Shown here: piece after piece, positions 1 through 14,435 of the stretch
Position numbering within the stretch: position 1 is the first letter of the stretch
Layout of the letters: every line of letters begins with the position of its first letter
Source of the DNA: Corylus avellana
Lineage: Eukaryota; Streptophyta; Magnoliopsida; Fagales; Betulaceae
Length of the DNA: 64,000 nucleotides
NCBI RefSeq assembly: GCF_901000735.1
Contig: NC_081544.1
Span: 32,935,235-32,999,234, forward strand
Direction: 5' to 3'
The notes under the pieces: generated by a model
Databases searched by the model: none
Seen by the model: only the letters and a program-made list of their open reading frames with translations
What the model was told of the DNA's origin: nothing
Made by a program: the position numbers and the translations under genes

Positions 1-1370
1 GTGTTTCACTGATGTTTGATGCATTAAAATTACATGATCTTTCAATATGTGGTTGTTTACAGGGTTACCATCCCTACTACTACCCAGGTGATCAACACAT
101 TTATGACACCCAAGCTATAAATTTGGTTTGGGAGTAGATTGGCTGAGCAATTGTGGAATATAGTTATTATAAAAACAGATAAGCTATCTCACTGTGGTGT
201 TCCCAATGATGATTTCCTTGTATTGAATTTCACCACATTAAAGAGTAATAAAGGTAGCCAATTTACAACCCCACTCCAACTTAGTCTCCTGTTTGAATGT
301 GGCTTTCTTTTTCATTTTTAAACTGTTGTTTAGTGTCGTTCTTTCTCCTGTTCTTATCACACTTGAATGGATGCAGGAATTTTGGTGAAGTTGTAGGAGT
401 TGGTGTTACTAGATAAAGCCGCTGCGAAGGCATTTAGCAAAGAAGAGAAGTTGAAGCTGGTTTTAGGCGTCACCCGTTTAAATGAAAAATATGGACAATT
501 CAAGGGCAAATTATAGAGCAAAAGCAGATGAGTTGGACTAGAAATGTCAATTTGACCATAAACCAGTGTCTTTTACGTCACTTATGTGACCCTCATTTCT
601 GATCTTCTGACTTGTACATTTGCAATGATGGAGAGTACCTTAAAATTTTATGGTAGTTGCAAAAGATGGTTCATCGACTGGAGCTCCTTCTCAACTGAAG
701 ATACTCCACTTATTACAGTATGACCATTAACTCGGTCTCACAATGAGCCATACCTTTGTTTGAATATCCAATACCTCTGTACAAAATCTGGCACTTCATT
801 GCAAAGCATCTTGTCTTGTAGCCATCTTCTAATCCATTTTGTGTACCTCATCCAAAAAAATTTCTAGGTGGGGTGTTTAATTTTGTATTATTCTATGTGA
901 CACAAGCCCTAAATATTTTATTATGCTGACACGGTTTTTGCAAGGTCTAACAGTTTGTGTGCTAAATCTGTCTTCTTACTGATTTTGGTTATACTTTTTT
1001 GTGTATATTATATGATCCTTTTCCTATGATATCTCACCATGGTCTGTTTGTAGACTTGACATACCTCCGGAATTGGCAAGTTTAGGCCGCCTGCAATGGA
1101 GTAGCAGTCTAAAAGTTGTGAGTATTTGATCTTTTACTAAAGTTATACCGAGAGGATAGTAGTTAATGTGGTGTCCTCTGTCACAGTGGTTATGTATTTT
1201 TTATTTGTTTCAAAGTACGGATTATGTTTTTCTTATCATATGCAATGATCAAGTGCTGGGCATGGCCTTTGAATTTTTTCCTTGGACCATTATATAAAAA
1301 CTTTGGATTGGAAAATACATCTAGGATAGCAAAAAGAGTGGACTCCTGTAGGATTGGGGAATTATAGAGG
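1..1370. other. Unassigned stretch with coding-like scraps
   Basis: No intact gene is visible. On the + strand about 61-135 reads GYHPYYYPGDQHIYDTQ and continues to a stop. About 410-515 reads as a lysine-rich segment (KAAAKAFSKEEKLKLVLG) that also ends in a stop. About 1065-1115 reads IPPELASLGRL. These pieces lie in different frames with stops between them. They could be exons of a gene that begins left of the window, or remains of a pseudogene. I do not recognise the family. Confidence 0.3.
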
Positions 1371-1379
1371 GCCTCTGTC

Positions 1380-2045
1380 TAACCTAGCATGAGAGTTTCA
1401 TAAAGATGTTGATCGGGAAAGTTGCTTGGAGAAATCTTCCAGTAAAATCGACCCTGGGCTAGTTTATTCATATAGTTGGAGTAGATCTCTTATGCTCTCT
1501 ATGTTTATTGGAGCCTAAAACACATGAGCATTTATTTCTTTCACTTTTGCGGAGTCTTATAAAGGGAACCCCCTTTGCCTATGGACTCCTCGAATTTCAC
1601 CCTCTTTAACATTCATTCTTCTGAATCTCACACCTTTTTGCTTTTTGTAGCGATAGCTATGCATCTAATTAATCTGGCTTTTCCGAAATAAGGTCGTCCA
1701 AGGGCATTCTCCCATTGATTCTATCTAGTTGTCTACCCAAGTAAAAAAAACTTCACAGAGATCACCTGAATGCCTGGCAATTCATGACTAATGAAAGCAT
1801 AAAACAAGAACCCTAGAAACTTTCTCCCTTGGATTTTATTAAATTAAATTAAATTTGGATTGTTTTTCTATTTGTGTTGCCATTGATTGAAACTTTAATG
1901 GAAATTTTCGTTATGCTTGGATAGAGAAAATCTCCTCAGGCAACCCTTTAGTAGGTGAAGTAAAGGCTGCCCTCGTGACTCGAAACAAAGCCTCAGAATT
2001 GGATAATCTTGACCCTTTTAAACCAATGGCACTTGTGGGAATGGA
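1380..2045 (+). mobile_element. Degenerate LINE fragment (RT zinc-binding and RNase H regions)
   Basis: In shifting + frames, about 1400-1560 reads IGKVAWRNLP, then LCSLCLLEPKTHEHLF. This resembles the zinc-binding region (zf-RVT) that follows reverse transcriptase in plant L1-type LINEs. About 1900-2010 reads NPLVGEVKAALVTRNKASEL, resembling the terminal RNase H-like domain of the same proteins. Stops and frameshifts make it a fossil. It abuts the 3' end of the HIPL gene on the opposite strand. The family call rests on motif resemblance only. Confidence 0.5.
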
Positions 2046-2131
2046 AGATTGATCCTATTGGCAGAGACACCCCTCGGTTGCTGGACAAGTTCTCCATATC
2101 TCCATCCATGCACTCTCAAATCGTTTTCAGA

Positions 2132-5100
2132 TTACAACATTATGCCTAGAAAAGAGAGAGGAAGAAAGAGCACCCATTGCGAGTTAGTCAACTGGTTTCC
2201 ACTCGAAGAAGGAGGAGTCGGTAAGATAACAGCAGTGACATTTTCCTTCGGGCAAGTGTAGTTGCAGCGACTTGGACAAACTACCCTGTACACACCACTG
2301 CTGGCTAAAATAAAAATATCTTTCCTGTTATCCTCCCCAAACGAATATACGAAACCCAAATCTGGTAGAGAATTTCCAGCTATGGTGCTGCAATGGATTG
2401 GAGAGTCAGGAGCACAGCTGAAAGGAATCCTAGTAGTAGTGAAATTTCCACTATCTTCAGGGCTTTCAGCAGCTGCCCAAAGAGCACTGCCATACAAATC
2501 TGCATACAGGTAACTGAACATTTAATGACAGTTAAGATTGTTACTACCAAATGTTTTCTGCAAAATTTTACGTAGGAATCAGAAAGGGTGCTTTCTTACC
2601 TTCCAAACATGCACGGATCAATCAAGGAACGATAAAAATACCCGCCAGAGATTGCTGCAGACCCTTCCTTCTTGTTTACGTCTGAGTGATTGTAACCCAA
2701 CACAGGAAAGATTGGATGGATAGAGTTAGCAGGAGTGATTCCTCCAGAAGACTGCTCAGGGTTGTAGAGAAAGGGGCCTTCATAAACACTCCACCCGTAG
2801 TTCCCACCCTTCGTGATTATATCTACCTCTTCATAATGATCCTTTAGGATTATGACAACATAAGAATCAAAGATATATGGCTAAGTGTATTTTTGTTGCT
2901 GTTATTAAAATCACAAAGGAAAAAGCAGGCGATAATTAGAAGTAATTTAGCCTATGAACCTGCCCAGTATCTGCACATATGAAGTACAGAGGTCTTTGTG
3001 AGTCAAAGCTACAGCGCCAAGGATTTCTTAATCCTAGAGCCCAGATTTCAGGCTGCAAGTCCTTCTCTTCAGAAGAAGGATTGTCTCGAGGAACAGAATA
3101 GTTTCCCCATAGATTGAGGTCACCTATCTCATCTGCTCCTGTAATTAGATGACAACAAGCCCAGATGAGAACAAATCATATCTTCATATATAAAAGGATA
3201 ACTGCATCAGAACTCAGATACCCACTTGGTAAGTTATCAATGTCAAGCCTTAGAATCTTTCCAAGCAAGGATTTCTTGTTTTGGGTAAAATTAAAAGGGT
3301 CACCTCCTTTTCCTCCATCTCCCATCATAACATATAAATATCCATCTGCAGGTCCAAACAGAATCTGGCCGGCATGATTGAATGTGAATGGAAGGCCTAG
3401 TGTAAGAATCCTTCTCACTTCCAATGGGCTGGCACTGTCTCCCTGGGAATTTTTAAGGTTAGCTACTGTCATGTTTTTTATGCAATAACTGAAAATGTAT
3501 AGATCTCTACCGAGGAAGGTTCTGATGAGGTCCCATTGGCAGTGAACTCTGCAATAACTTTATGATACCGGCATGGCTGAGCAGCATTAAAAGGACCAAC
3601 CTTTGAAGGATCACAGTTTACATCTGTATTACAAGCACACCTTCCAGAGCATCGTGGTGTCTTGACCTTATCACAGTTGAAGGAAGCAAAGAAACGGCCG
3701 TTATTGGCGAAGTTGGGATGAAAAGCCATGCCCATCAACCCAAAGCTACTGTCAGAGAAGACTCGGTCGGTCAAATCTAAAAATGGACCGGACACATCAA
3801 GTTCCAAAGAACCTCCTGAACTTTGCTGATCAGGTATGGTGGCCAACCAAATTTTGCCTGATTTTTCAGAGAAGAAAGCCCGGTTAGACCCATCAGGGTG
3901 GGCAACCATGTTGAGATAAGACCCATTGCCAACTTTCTCGAGGCACATGCCCTTTGGCGGAAGCAGATCAGATTTATTTTTTTGAAGTGAAACTGGTTCA
4001 CCATCGAAACATATTGAATATCCATAATCAGAACCACCAAATGTATCGCAGAAAACACTTTTTGACTGCCAGAGTTCGTTCAGCTTGGAAGAACTAGAAT
4101 CCACTGGTACTCCACCTCCACCCTGTAATGAAGGGGCAAAAGGGGAACTCAATATAGATACATTTTGGCATGCATCCCAGACGGCTGAGCAATAGCTACT
4201 TGCTGCCTTGTTTGACAGCGATGAGTTCACCAACAGAGGGGTGCTGCAAAGAACAGGAACTGCTCGAGATCCCGATTCAACCTTAAATAGCTGAGCTGAG
4301 AATTGATCACACTTCTGCAAATAATAAAAGTCCAGAACGTCTTAACTTTCTGATTATTACAATCTTGTCATTCAAAACTGGATCCAATGTTATAGTATAC
4401 TTACTATGATAGCTGAAATAGTAGAGAATTGTTACAAAATACTAAGTGTCTCACATGATAAAATCGTAATTTTAACTATATGTATTTAAGCTCTTGAATA
4501 CTTTTTCTTTGTGAGGGAGTTTTTAAGGGTAAATTCTACTTGTGATTTGCATAATTTGGTATCAAAATCAGTATCAAGTCGAGTATGGGACCAGACACAG
4601 CTCACTGAGTATTGGGATCGAATGGGTTGCGATTTTGTAGCCAAGTGCCGAAGGGAGTGATCTATAAGTTAGATTAAAATATCTTGGTAGTATCTATGAG
4701 CACAATATTAAGTCATTGAATACTCATAGGTGAGTAGAGCCACGAAAAGAGCACTATCATCGGATCAATATTGATAGAATGGGTCGTCATAGATGTCGGC
4801 TATGGAACGTGGTAATATATTATAACTCTTAAGTGTCGCACATCAATTGAGTGCAATCTTAATTATATATATATAAGTTTTTAGGCACTATTTTCTTTCT
4901 TTGAAGGGCAAATTCTACCCGAGGCTAACCATGTATATATAAGTTTTTGAATGCTATTAGCCCATTTTTAAGGCATAATTCTGGACAAATCCAAAAGCTT
5001 CTAGACGCCGACAACTAAAATAATAAGAAAAAGATTGTGTAAACGAATCGGTACTTATACTATTTGTGCGCACATCAATGTGTATCTACTCGGATTCCAA

Positions 5101-5771
5101 ACAAAGGCAAGCATGCGGAACAATAGTATATAAAAAAATATATATAGTAAACCTGGAGCATAATTTGCATCCATGGCAGCATGGAGACAACATATTTCAG
5201 GACATCAAGGAGCAGTAGTGAGCCCCGAAAACTTTCACCTCCATATAACAGGTTTGGCATTTTATAGCAGCATCAAGTTCAATGATTTTATCATATGTTA
5301 AACTAGGACAATGGGCTATAAGATGGCCTGTGCGCTTCATATAATGAGCAACCAAACATATGAAGCTTTAGCTACTGCACAGAGTATAACAGGGTTGACA
5401 AGGGTCTTACTGCACAGAGTATTGATTTCATGAGAGCAGCACAGCCAGGATCAGATATATTCATTGCATGAAATTGCTTCTGCAGCTTCAGGTCTTTGGA
5501 TGAGTCACAGCACACACTTCCATTGTAATTAGGACAAAAGTCCAGAGGTGCCTTTGGAATGAGAGGTGCCCCTATACAAGTTTAAACCAAACAAAGGGAG
5601 CTCGATCAGCAAACACAAATTAGGTAACACAAACACAGATATCATATACACAAACTAGAAAGAGAGGAAGAGATATATACTTAAATCAGTGCATAAAGGA
5701 AGTGAAGATGAAGGGCAATGAAGTAGTAGGAAGTGATAAATCAAAACGAAGATAGTAACACAATCTTTCAT
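2132..5771 (-). CDS. HIPL1/HIPL2-like protein (hedgehog-interacting-like, GPI-anchored)
   Basis: Seven exons on the minus strand join in frame to about 691 residues: 5771-5681, 5571-5411, 4314-3511, 3442-3226, 3138-2960, 2841-2600, 2513-2132. The start gives a hydrophobic signal peptide (MKDCVTIFVLIYHFLLLHC). A Cys-rich Folate_rec-like region follows (PLDFCPNYNGSVCCDSS, SILCAKCDQFSAQLF). Next comes a glucose/sorbosone dehydrogenase-type beta-propeller (GLMGMAFHPNFANNGRFF, ADGYLYVMMGDGG, NPWRCSFD, GGNYGWSVYEGP). The C-terminus is hydrophobic (VLFLPLSFLGIML), as expected for a GPI-attachment signal. Plant HIPL proteins are cell-surface proteins of poorly known function; a catalytic role is inferred from the fold only. 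Exon 4 starts at an AG that drops the residues just upstream, the least certain junction. The length matches the family. Confidence 0.9.
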
Positions 5772-6322
5772 CCTCCCAAGACAAAAATACAAGAAGAGAA
5801 CCGAAAACAGCTAACCCTTCTTTTCAACCTCCTAAAGATATGGGCAGATATGGTGAGGTTATCAGTGACTAACAATTTGACGTGGGATCAGAGAGGACAA
5901 GATGTGCAAACTTTATTAGTTATCATGCATTGTGATGGAAATGATACTCAAACAATGCAACAATTCAAAAGTTCAGTTGACTCGTTAGTGTATGTAGTGG
6001 GTGGGGCGCACATTACAGGACCATTTATAATATGAAAATAAACCAATTTATTACATGCTTTAATCGAGAATAAGTACTGTTACTCATAAGACTTTTGATA
6101 TGATGAAAGGGAAAGATTGCTCAAATACAGTCGCAAATATAGCAAATGGACCCAACTGGTTAAGAAAAAATAAAGGAACACGGCTTTCAAGTGGGTTAAA
6201 AGAACAGGAAGTTGATCAAACGAAAGAAGAAGCGCAAATAAAAATAAGAAAGGCAACCAATAGCAGTAGTAGTGCATGGTGGCGGTTTCCAACAAGATAT
6301 TACAGTTTTTCCATTTGGGTCC
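5772..6322. other. 5' flank of HIPL, no gene seen
   Basis: Upstream sequence of HIPL on the minus strand, AT-rich. No protein-like reading or structured repeat was recognised. It should hold the HIPL promoter, but no element can be fixed by eye. Confidence 0.4.
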
Positions 6323-6465
6323 CTCGGAAACCTATTTCTTTTTTTTTCTTTTTTTTGAGATGTCCGCACAAGAGGGGGAGGGGGATTTGAACTAGTGACC
6401 TCCGCTTCATTAGGCGTGGTCCCTAGCCGATTGAACTACCTCTTGGGAACTCGGAAACCTATTTC
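6323..6465 (-). mobile_element. tRNA-derived SINE, copy 1, with 16-bp target-site duplication
   Basis: Read on the minus strand, the body (6449-6339) starts GTTCCCAAGAGGTAGTTCAA. It carries an A-box-like TAGTTCAATCGG and a B-box-like GTTCAAATCC about 40 bases later, and ends in an A-rich tail (T-rich on +). An identical 16-base duplication, CTCGGAAACCTATTTC, lies at 6323-6338 and 6450-6465. Internal Pol III boxes, an A tail and a long duplication together define a SINE. It sits in the divergent spacer between HIPL and the first GST. The perfect duplication suggests a fairly recent insertion. Confidence 0.85.
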
Positions 6466-6989
6466 AAATAAGCTAATTTGGTCTCTTTTTGAGGAAATAG
6501 AGAATCCATTTCTAAATTGTTTGAGAAAAAGAAAACGTTTGCAGAAGACATTATGGACTTCCACAGAAATCCCTTCTCTTGGGTCATCAAACAGTTGATC
6601 AAGGGTCTTGAATGGAGGCAAGGCAACCCCAGTTGAGTAATCTTAGTGCTGTCCATGCTTGAATAGTTTTTGTCGATTATGAGTGATAGAGAATAGGTAA
6701 AGATCCGGTGCTTTTTGTGTAATTTACTTACTTGCAAGTTCCACTTTGATGCATCATTCTCTTATTACAAATTAAGCCAAAAAAAATTGACTCACGAGTA
6801 GTAGTACTTAGAAAAAGGCGCCTATGAATGGGAGCTATTTGAGCAGCCGTGTTGCAGTTTCAGCCACACAAGCCACCAACGCTCTCCTTCCAAGGAGAAA
6901 GAAATATCGCGTCGAACCAAATGAAATGGTCCAATAACCGCATAAATAAATGCCACGCAATAAACTCATCTACCCTTCAATGTTCTCTG

Positions 6990-6995
6990 CACGTG
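6990..6995. promoter_or_regulatory. G-box (CACGTG) upstream of the first GST
   Basis: A palindromic CACGTG lies about 115 bases before the GST start codon and about 50 bases before a TATA-rich tract at 7045-7063. G-boxes bind bZIP and bHLH factors and are common in stress-inducible plant promoters. Function here is inferred from position only. Confidence 0.45.
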
Positions 6996-7044
6996 TAACG
7001 TACCGGTACCATATCCACACATATTTCGTGAGCACTTCATTGCC

Positions 7045-7063
7045 TATATATATATATATATAT
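7045..7063 (+). promoter_or_regulatory. TATA-rich tract, probable core promoter of the first GST
   Basis: An alternating TA run lies about 45-60 bases before the ATG. It fits a TATA box, but it is also a microsatellite, so the exact box cannot be set. Confidence 0.45.
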
Positions 7064-7067
7064 CTAA

Positions 7068-8522
<1,455 letters not shown>

Positions 8523-8631
8523 TAGGTTTCTGTGTTGATCACAGAAGTAGCTGATGGCCTGTGTGATGTTGTTCCTTTTGCTAGGAATGGCTTTTTTGTT
8601 TGTGTGGTGGTGACTGAAAAACTTGATGAAG

Positions 8632-8637
8632 AATAAA
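8632..8637 (+). terminator. Poly(A) signal AATAAA of the first GST
   Basis: A canonical AATAAA lies 110 bases after the stop codon, at a normal distance for a plant 3' UTR. The second GST keeps a related 3' UTR but shows AATAAT at the matching place. Confidence 0.5.
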
Positions 8638-8829
8638 TTTGGCATCCTCTGAACATTCCAAGTGTGAACCGACTAATTCCTTATAACTTCTTATTATGTT
8701 TTGGGTTTCCTTGAATCACTCCAAACTTTAATAACGTTAACACCAAATACCCTGTTTGTTACTACACTGCACAAAGGCCATGAATAAAAGCTACCTTCGG
8801 TGATCCGAGCCATGGTCGTCTTCAGAGCT

Positions 8830-9213
8830 CGTGATATCATCGGGTCTAATTGAAAAGGGTTGCTCTGTTAAGTAGTAATTGATGAAGAAATCGCAATCTT
8901 TGATTAATTTCAAACATTGTCTTAATTTGTTTCATGTTTAACTCTTTTTGTACGAATAAATACTTGATGCTCTTATGGTTTGCGGACATCAAAGAGTTTC
9001 TAGTCTTCACGACTCCCTTTGGAAGAAAACAGGCTGCCAGCCTAGTATGTGAACTGGAATAGGCTTAATTTCACGTGTCTCCATAAAGTGTCTTGATATT
9101 TTTAGTGCAAAGATTGCTGCAGCTAGCTTTAATACTTGGGTGTTGTAGTTGAGCTCATAATTCTTCAACTTAAGGGATGCATAAGCGATCACTTTCCCAT
9201 TTTGCATCAACAT
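8830..9213 (-). mobile_element. Ty3/gypsy pol fragment (RT/RNase H junction)
   Basis: The minus strand reads QNGKVIAYASLKLKNYELNY and LAAAIFALKISRHF. After a frame change it reads NHKSIKYLFVQKELNMKQ and then LKLIKDCDFFINYY. This order matches the RNase H part of Ty3/gypsy retrotransposon polyproteins. Several frameshifts and the absence of the rest of pol make it a dead scrap. It lies between the two GST genes. Confidence 0.7.
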
Positions 9214-11898
<2,685 letters not shown>

Positions 11899-12287
11899 TA
11901 AGTTTAGTTCTATGAACAACTTAGTTTGGTGTTGATCACACTAGTAGTTGATGGCCTCTTTGTTGTTCCTTTTGATAGGAATGGCCTTTTTGTTTATGTG
12001 GGTGACTGCACTGCCCCATACATTTGGCATCCTATGAATAATCAAGTGTGAACTTAAATATATATGTGACTCAATTTAGACGGTGCATTTTAGATGAACA
12101 CATGAATTGAAGCAATCACAAAGACCTCAATGCAGATAGTATTTTGTAAACTGTTAAATAATGAGTCGCAATCTAAATAGTAAGGGACGAAGTCGATTTG
12201 AAGTGAAATAGAAAAAAATTATTTTATTGCTTAAACTATATTTTATACCGTGTATATATTGTTTTCATTATCACATCATTTAAAATT
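11899..12287. other. 3' flank of the second GST
   Basis: The first 150 bases match the 3' UTR of the first GST (GATGGCCT..TTGTTCCTTTTG, TTTGGCATCCT), showing that the duplication included the 3' UTR. The rest is AT-rich with no recognised content. Confidence 0.5.
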
Positions 12288-12851
12288 GAGATATGCTATA
12301 ATCTAACAAAAATTCTATATTTTACCCATAAACTAATAAAAGTTCATGTGGCAAGATGCCACATCATCTTCTTTTTGTTTTGTCTGAATAGTACAGCCCC
12401 AACTTAGGGCCAACTTGAGGCCAACTTTTTTCTTATTTTTTAATTTAAAAAATTGGTCATTATTATGTAGAAAAATACAATTTTTTTATTTAAAAAAAAA
12501 ATACCAAATAAAAGAAGGGCCAAAATAAAAATTATTGCTTCAAAAACTTGTTTAATTTTTAATCTTGTTGTTCTTAAAATTAAAAAATAAGGAAAAAGTT
12601 TCTGAAGCAAAATATAGTTTTTATTTTTTTTAAAATACCAAAATAAAAATTATTGCTTCAAATTTTTTTAATATTTTTTTTAATTAAAAAATAAAGCAAA
12701 AGTTGGCCCAAAGTTTGGTAAAATAGTTTTGCCTTTAGCATTTTCCTTGTCTTTTTCCCTTCACAAAAAAAAATGATGTGCTATCTTGTCCTATGGACTT
12801 TTATGGGCAAAATATATAATTTTTTAAAAAAAAAATTCTAGCATTTCTCTT
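12288..12851. mobile_element. Long-inverted-repeat MITE
   Basis: The left arm (about 12288-12368, with ATTTTACCCATAAAC and GGCAAGATGCCACATCAT) is an imperfect inverted copy of the right arm (about 12773-12851, with ATGATGTGCTATCTTGTCC and TTTTATGGGCAAAATATA). The interior is AT-rich with a direct repeat of AAAATAAAAATTATTGCTTC (near 12523 and 12643) and an inner inverted AAAGTTGGCC motif. No coding potential was seen. This fits a non-autonomous TIR element; the superfamily is not fixed because no clear duplication was found. Confidence 0.6.
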
Positions 12852-13030
12852 TAAAATTTTCAAATAACCCGACAACATGGCTTCTCTCCGGTTAACTTAC
12901 TTGCTAACTTCGATAACATGGCAATTTTTAGGCCTTCGATTTTCTTCTTACAAAGTTCTGTTTGATTAGATTACTCCATTTCATTTCATTTACCTTTTAA
13001 ACTGAAATGGAGAAGAACTTGTCTCAAAAA

Positions 13031-13132
13031 GTGAGCACTAGCAGCAGCTTCCCAGCTATTTTTTCTCAATTTAGGGAATAAAACTACTTTTTGATACCCT
13101 ATAAAAAAACACTTCACAATAAATTTCCTTAT

Positions 13133-13175
<43 letters not shown>

Positions 13176-13392
13176 TATCATTGCAACCAATGAGAGAGGA
13201 GAGAGAATTGTTAGGACATATGAAGGAGAGAGAATCAATTTTTTATAATTTAATAATGCATTGAAAAATACTGTAGATGTCATTTGATGTTGGTTATATT
13301 TAGGGCTTCTAATGTGGATGCTATTTTTTTTTAGATTTTTTATAAACATAGGGAAGGGAATGAGTTATAGAGAGTCTGCTGCTAGTGTTCTT
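13031..13392. mobile_element. MITE with GAGCACTAGCAGCAG ends and internal microsatellites
   Basis: The left end GAGCACTAGCAGCAGCTTCC is matched in inverted form by the right end GAGTCTGCTGCTAGTGTTC (about 13373-13391). Inside is a (TC)n-(TA)n microsatellite at 13133-13175. No coding content was seen. Target duplication was not resolved. Confidence 0.5.
13133..13175. repeat. (TC)n-(TA)n compound microsatellite
   Basis: An uninterrupted TC run passes directly into a TA run. It is likely polymorphic in length. Confidence 0.9.
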
Positions 13393-13900
13393 AGAGCATT
13401 CTCAGCAAACTCCCTATAAGGGAGTCTGTTCCCTATGTGTAGGGAATATGTCCAAAAAATCATAAAAAAAACGTCACACAGCAGACTCCCTAAATGAGTT
13501 TCAACCATGAGGATCGCTACAGTAAAACCCAAAGTATAGGGTTCTACTATTGCGATCCTTATGATTATTAATTTTTTTAAAAAAAAATACATTTCTCTCT
13601 CCTCTCTCCTCTCATATATATAATATACTTTTAAAAAACAAATATTTTAATGATATAGAGAATGATTAAGGAAAGTTATTGGGTGTATTTTGACATAAGA
13701 AAGTAAAAAGTAGTTTGAATCCTTAAATGTAAGGAAAATGATGAGGAAGCTGCTTCCCACTTTCCTACACATAGGAAAAATCTCAAAAAAATCACAAAAA
13801 CTTACTTACAGCGACTTTCCTATGCATTAGAATTGTAACAGTTGAACCCAATGTATTGGTTCATTCACATGGTTTATTATAATCATAAAATGATATTATA
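13393..13900. repeat. Two related AT-rich repeat copies
   Basis: About 13395-13575 and 13735-13890 share an order of motifs: CTATGTGTAGG or CTACACATAGG, then a run of TC(A)nTCA(T/C)AAAA, then a CAGTAAAACCCAA or CAGTTGAACCCAA block. The similarity is diffuse. They look like two decayed members of one MITE family, next to the element ending at 13392. Confidence 0.4.
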
Positions 13901-14435
13901 TTTTTTCTCATACTTTTTTATGTAAAAAATGTTACATAAAACTAAAAGAGAAAGCTATTGTGGAATGTATTTGAATATGAAGAAAAAAAAAAAAAAAAAA
14001 AAAAAAAATTGGTTCCCAAAACTTAAACAAAATGACGAGGAAGGTGCTCTGACCACTAGAACCGCAATAATGCGATGCCCCCTATCCTGAACGCATAATA
14101 GTAAGACGCAGCAGAATCTGATTTTGGATAGCAAGCGCGACCGCGACCGCGATGCTATCTAGACATACCCAAAGGGCCAAAGCCAAGCAGACCGCGACAA
14201 CTAACGGCGCTGCGCTTTCATATATGCGATCTACCTGACAAAAGCCTCATGAATGAATGAAGCGGTCATTTTTGGCAACAAAAATCCAAATTTCCTACGA
14301 ACTATGAAACCCAGTTCCCCTTGGAGTCCACGAAACACTTCTGCCTAAGAAACACCTTTCTTTCATCTGGGTGTTCTCCTCTGCGGTCTGCACCCTTCTT
14401 TTACACAATCTAGGACACCGATTAGAGAGAGAGAG
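13901..14435. other. 5' flank of the TTC38-like gene
   Basis: Holds a 27-base A run at 13981-14007 and a GC-richer patch at 14130-14215 (GCGCGACCGCGACCGCGATG). The last part is the probable promoter and 5' UTR of the TPR gene; GA repeats at 14424-14434 precede the ATG. No TATA box stands out. Confidence 0.4.

Noticed and set aside
5075..5260. Minus-strand open frame inside HIPL intron 2 as an extra exon
   Set aside because: Exons 2 and 3 already join perfectly at the conserved SILCA|KCDQFS position; the frame adds residues without family resemblance.
6370..6449. Functional tRNA gene suggested by A and B boxes
   Set aside because: No complete cloverleaf or acceptor stem; the target duplication and A tail show it is a SINE.
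13981..14080. Poly(A) run next to a tRNA-like TAGTGGTCAGAGC (minus strand) as another SINE
   Set aside because: No B box, no target duplication and the A run is on the wrong side for a clear call.
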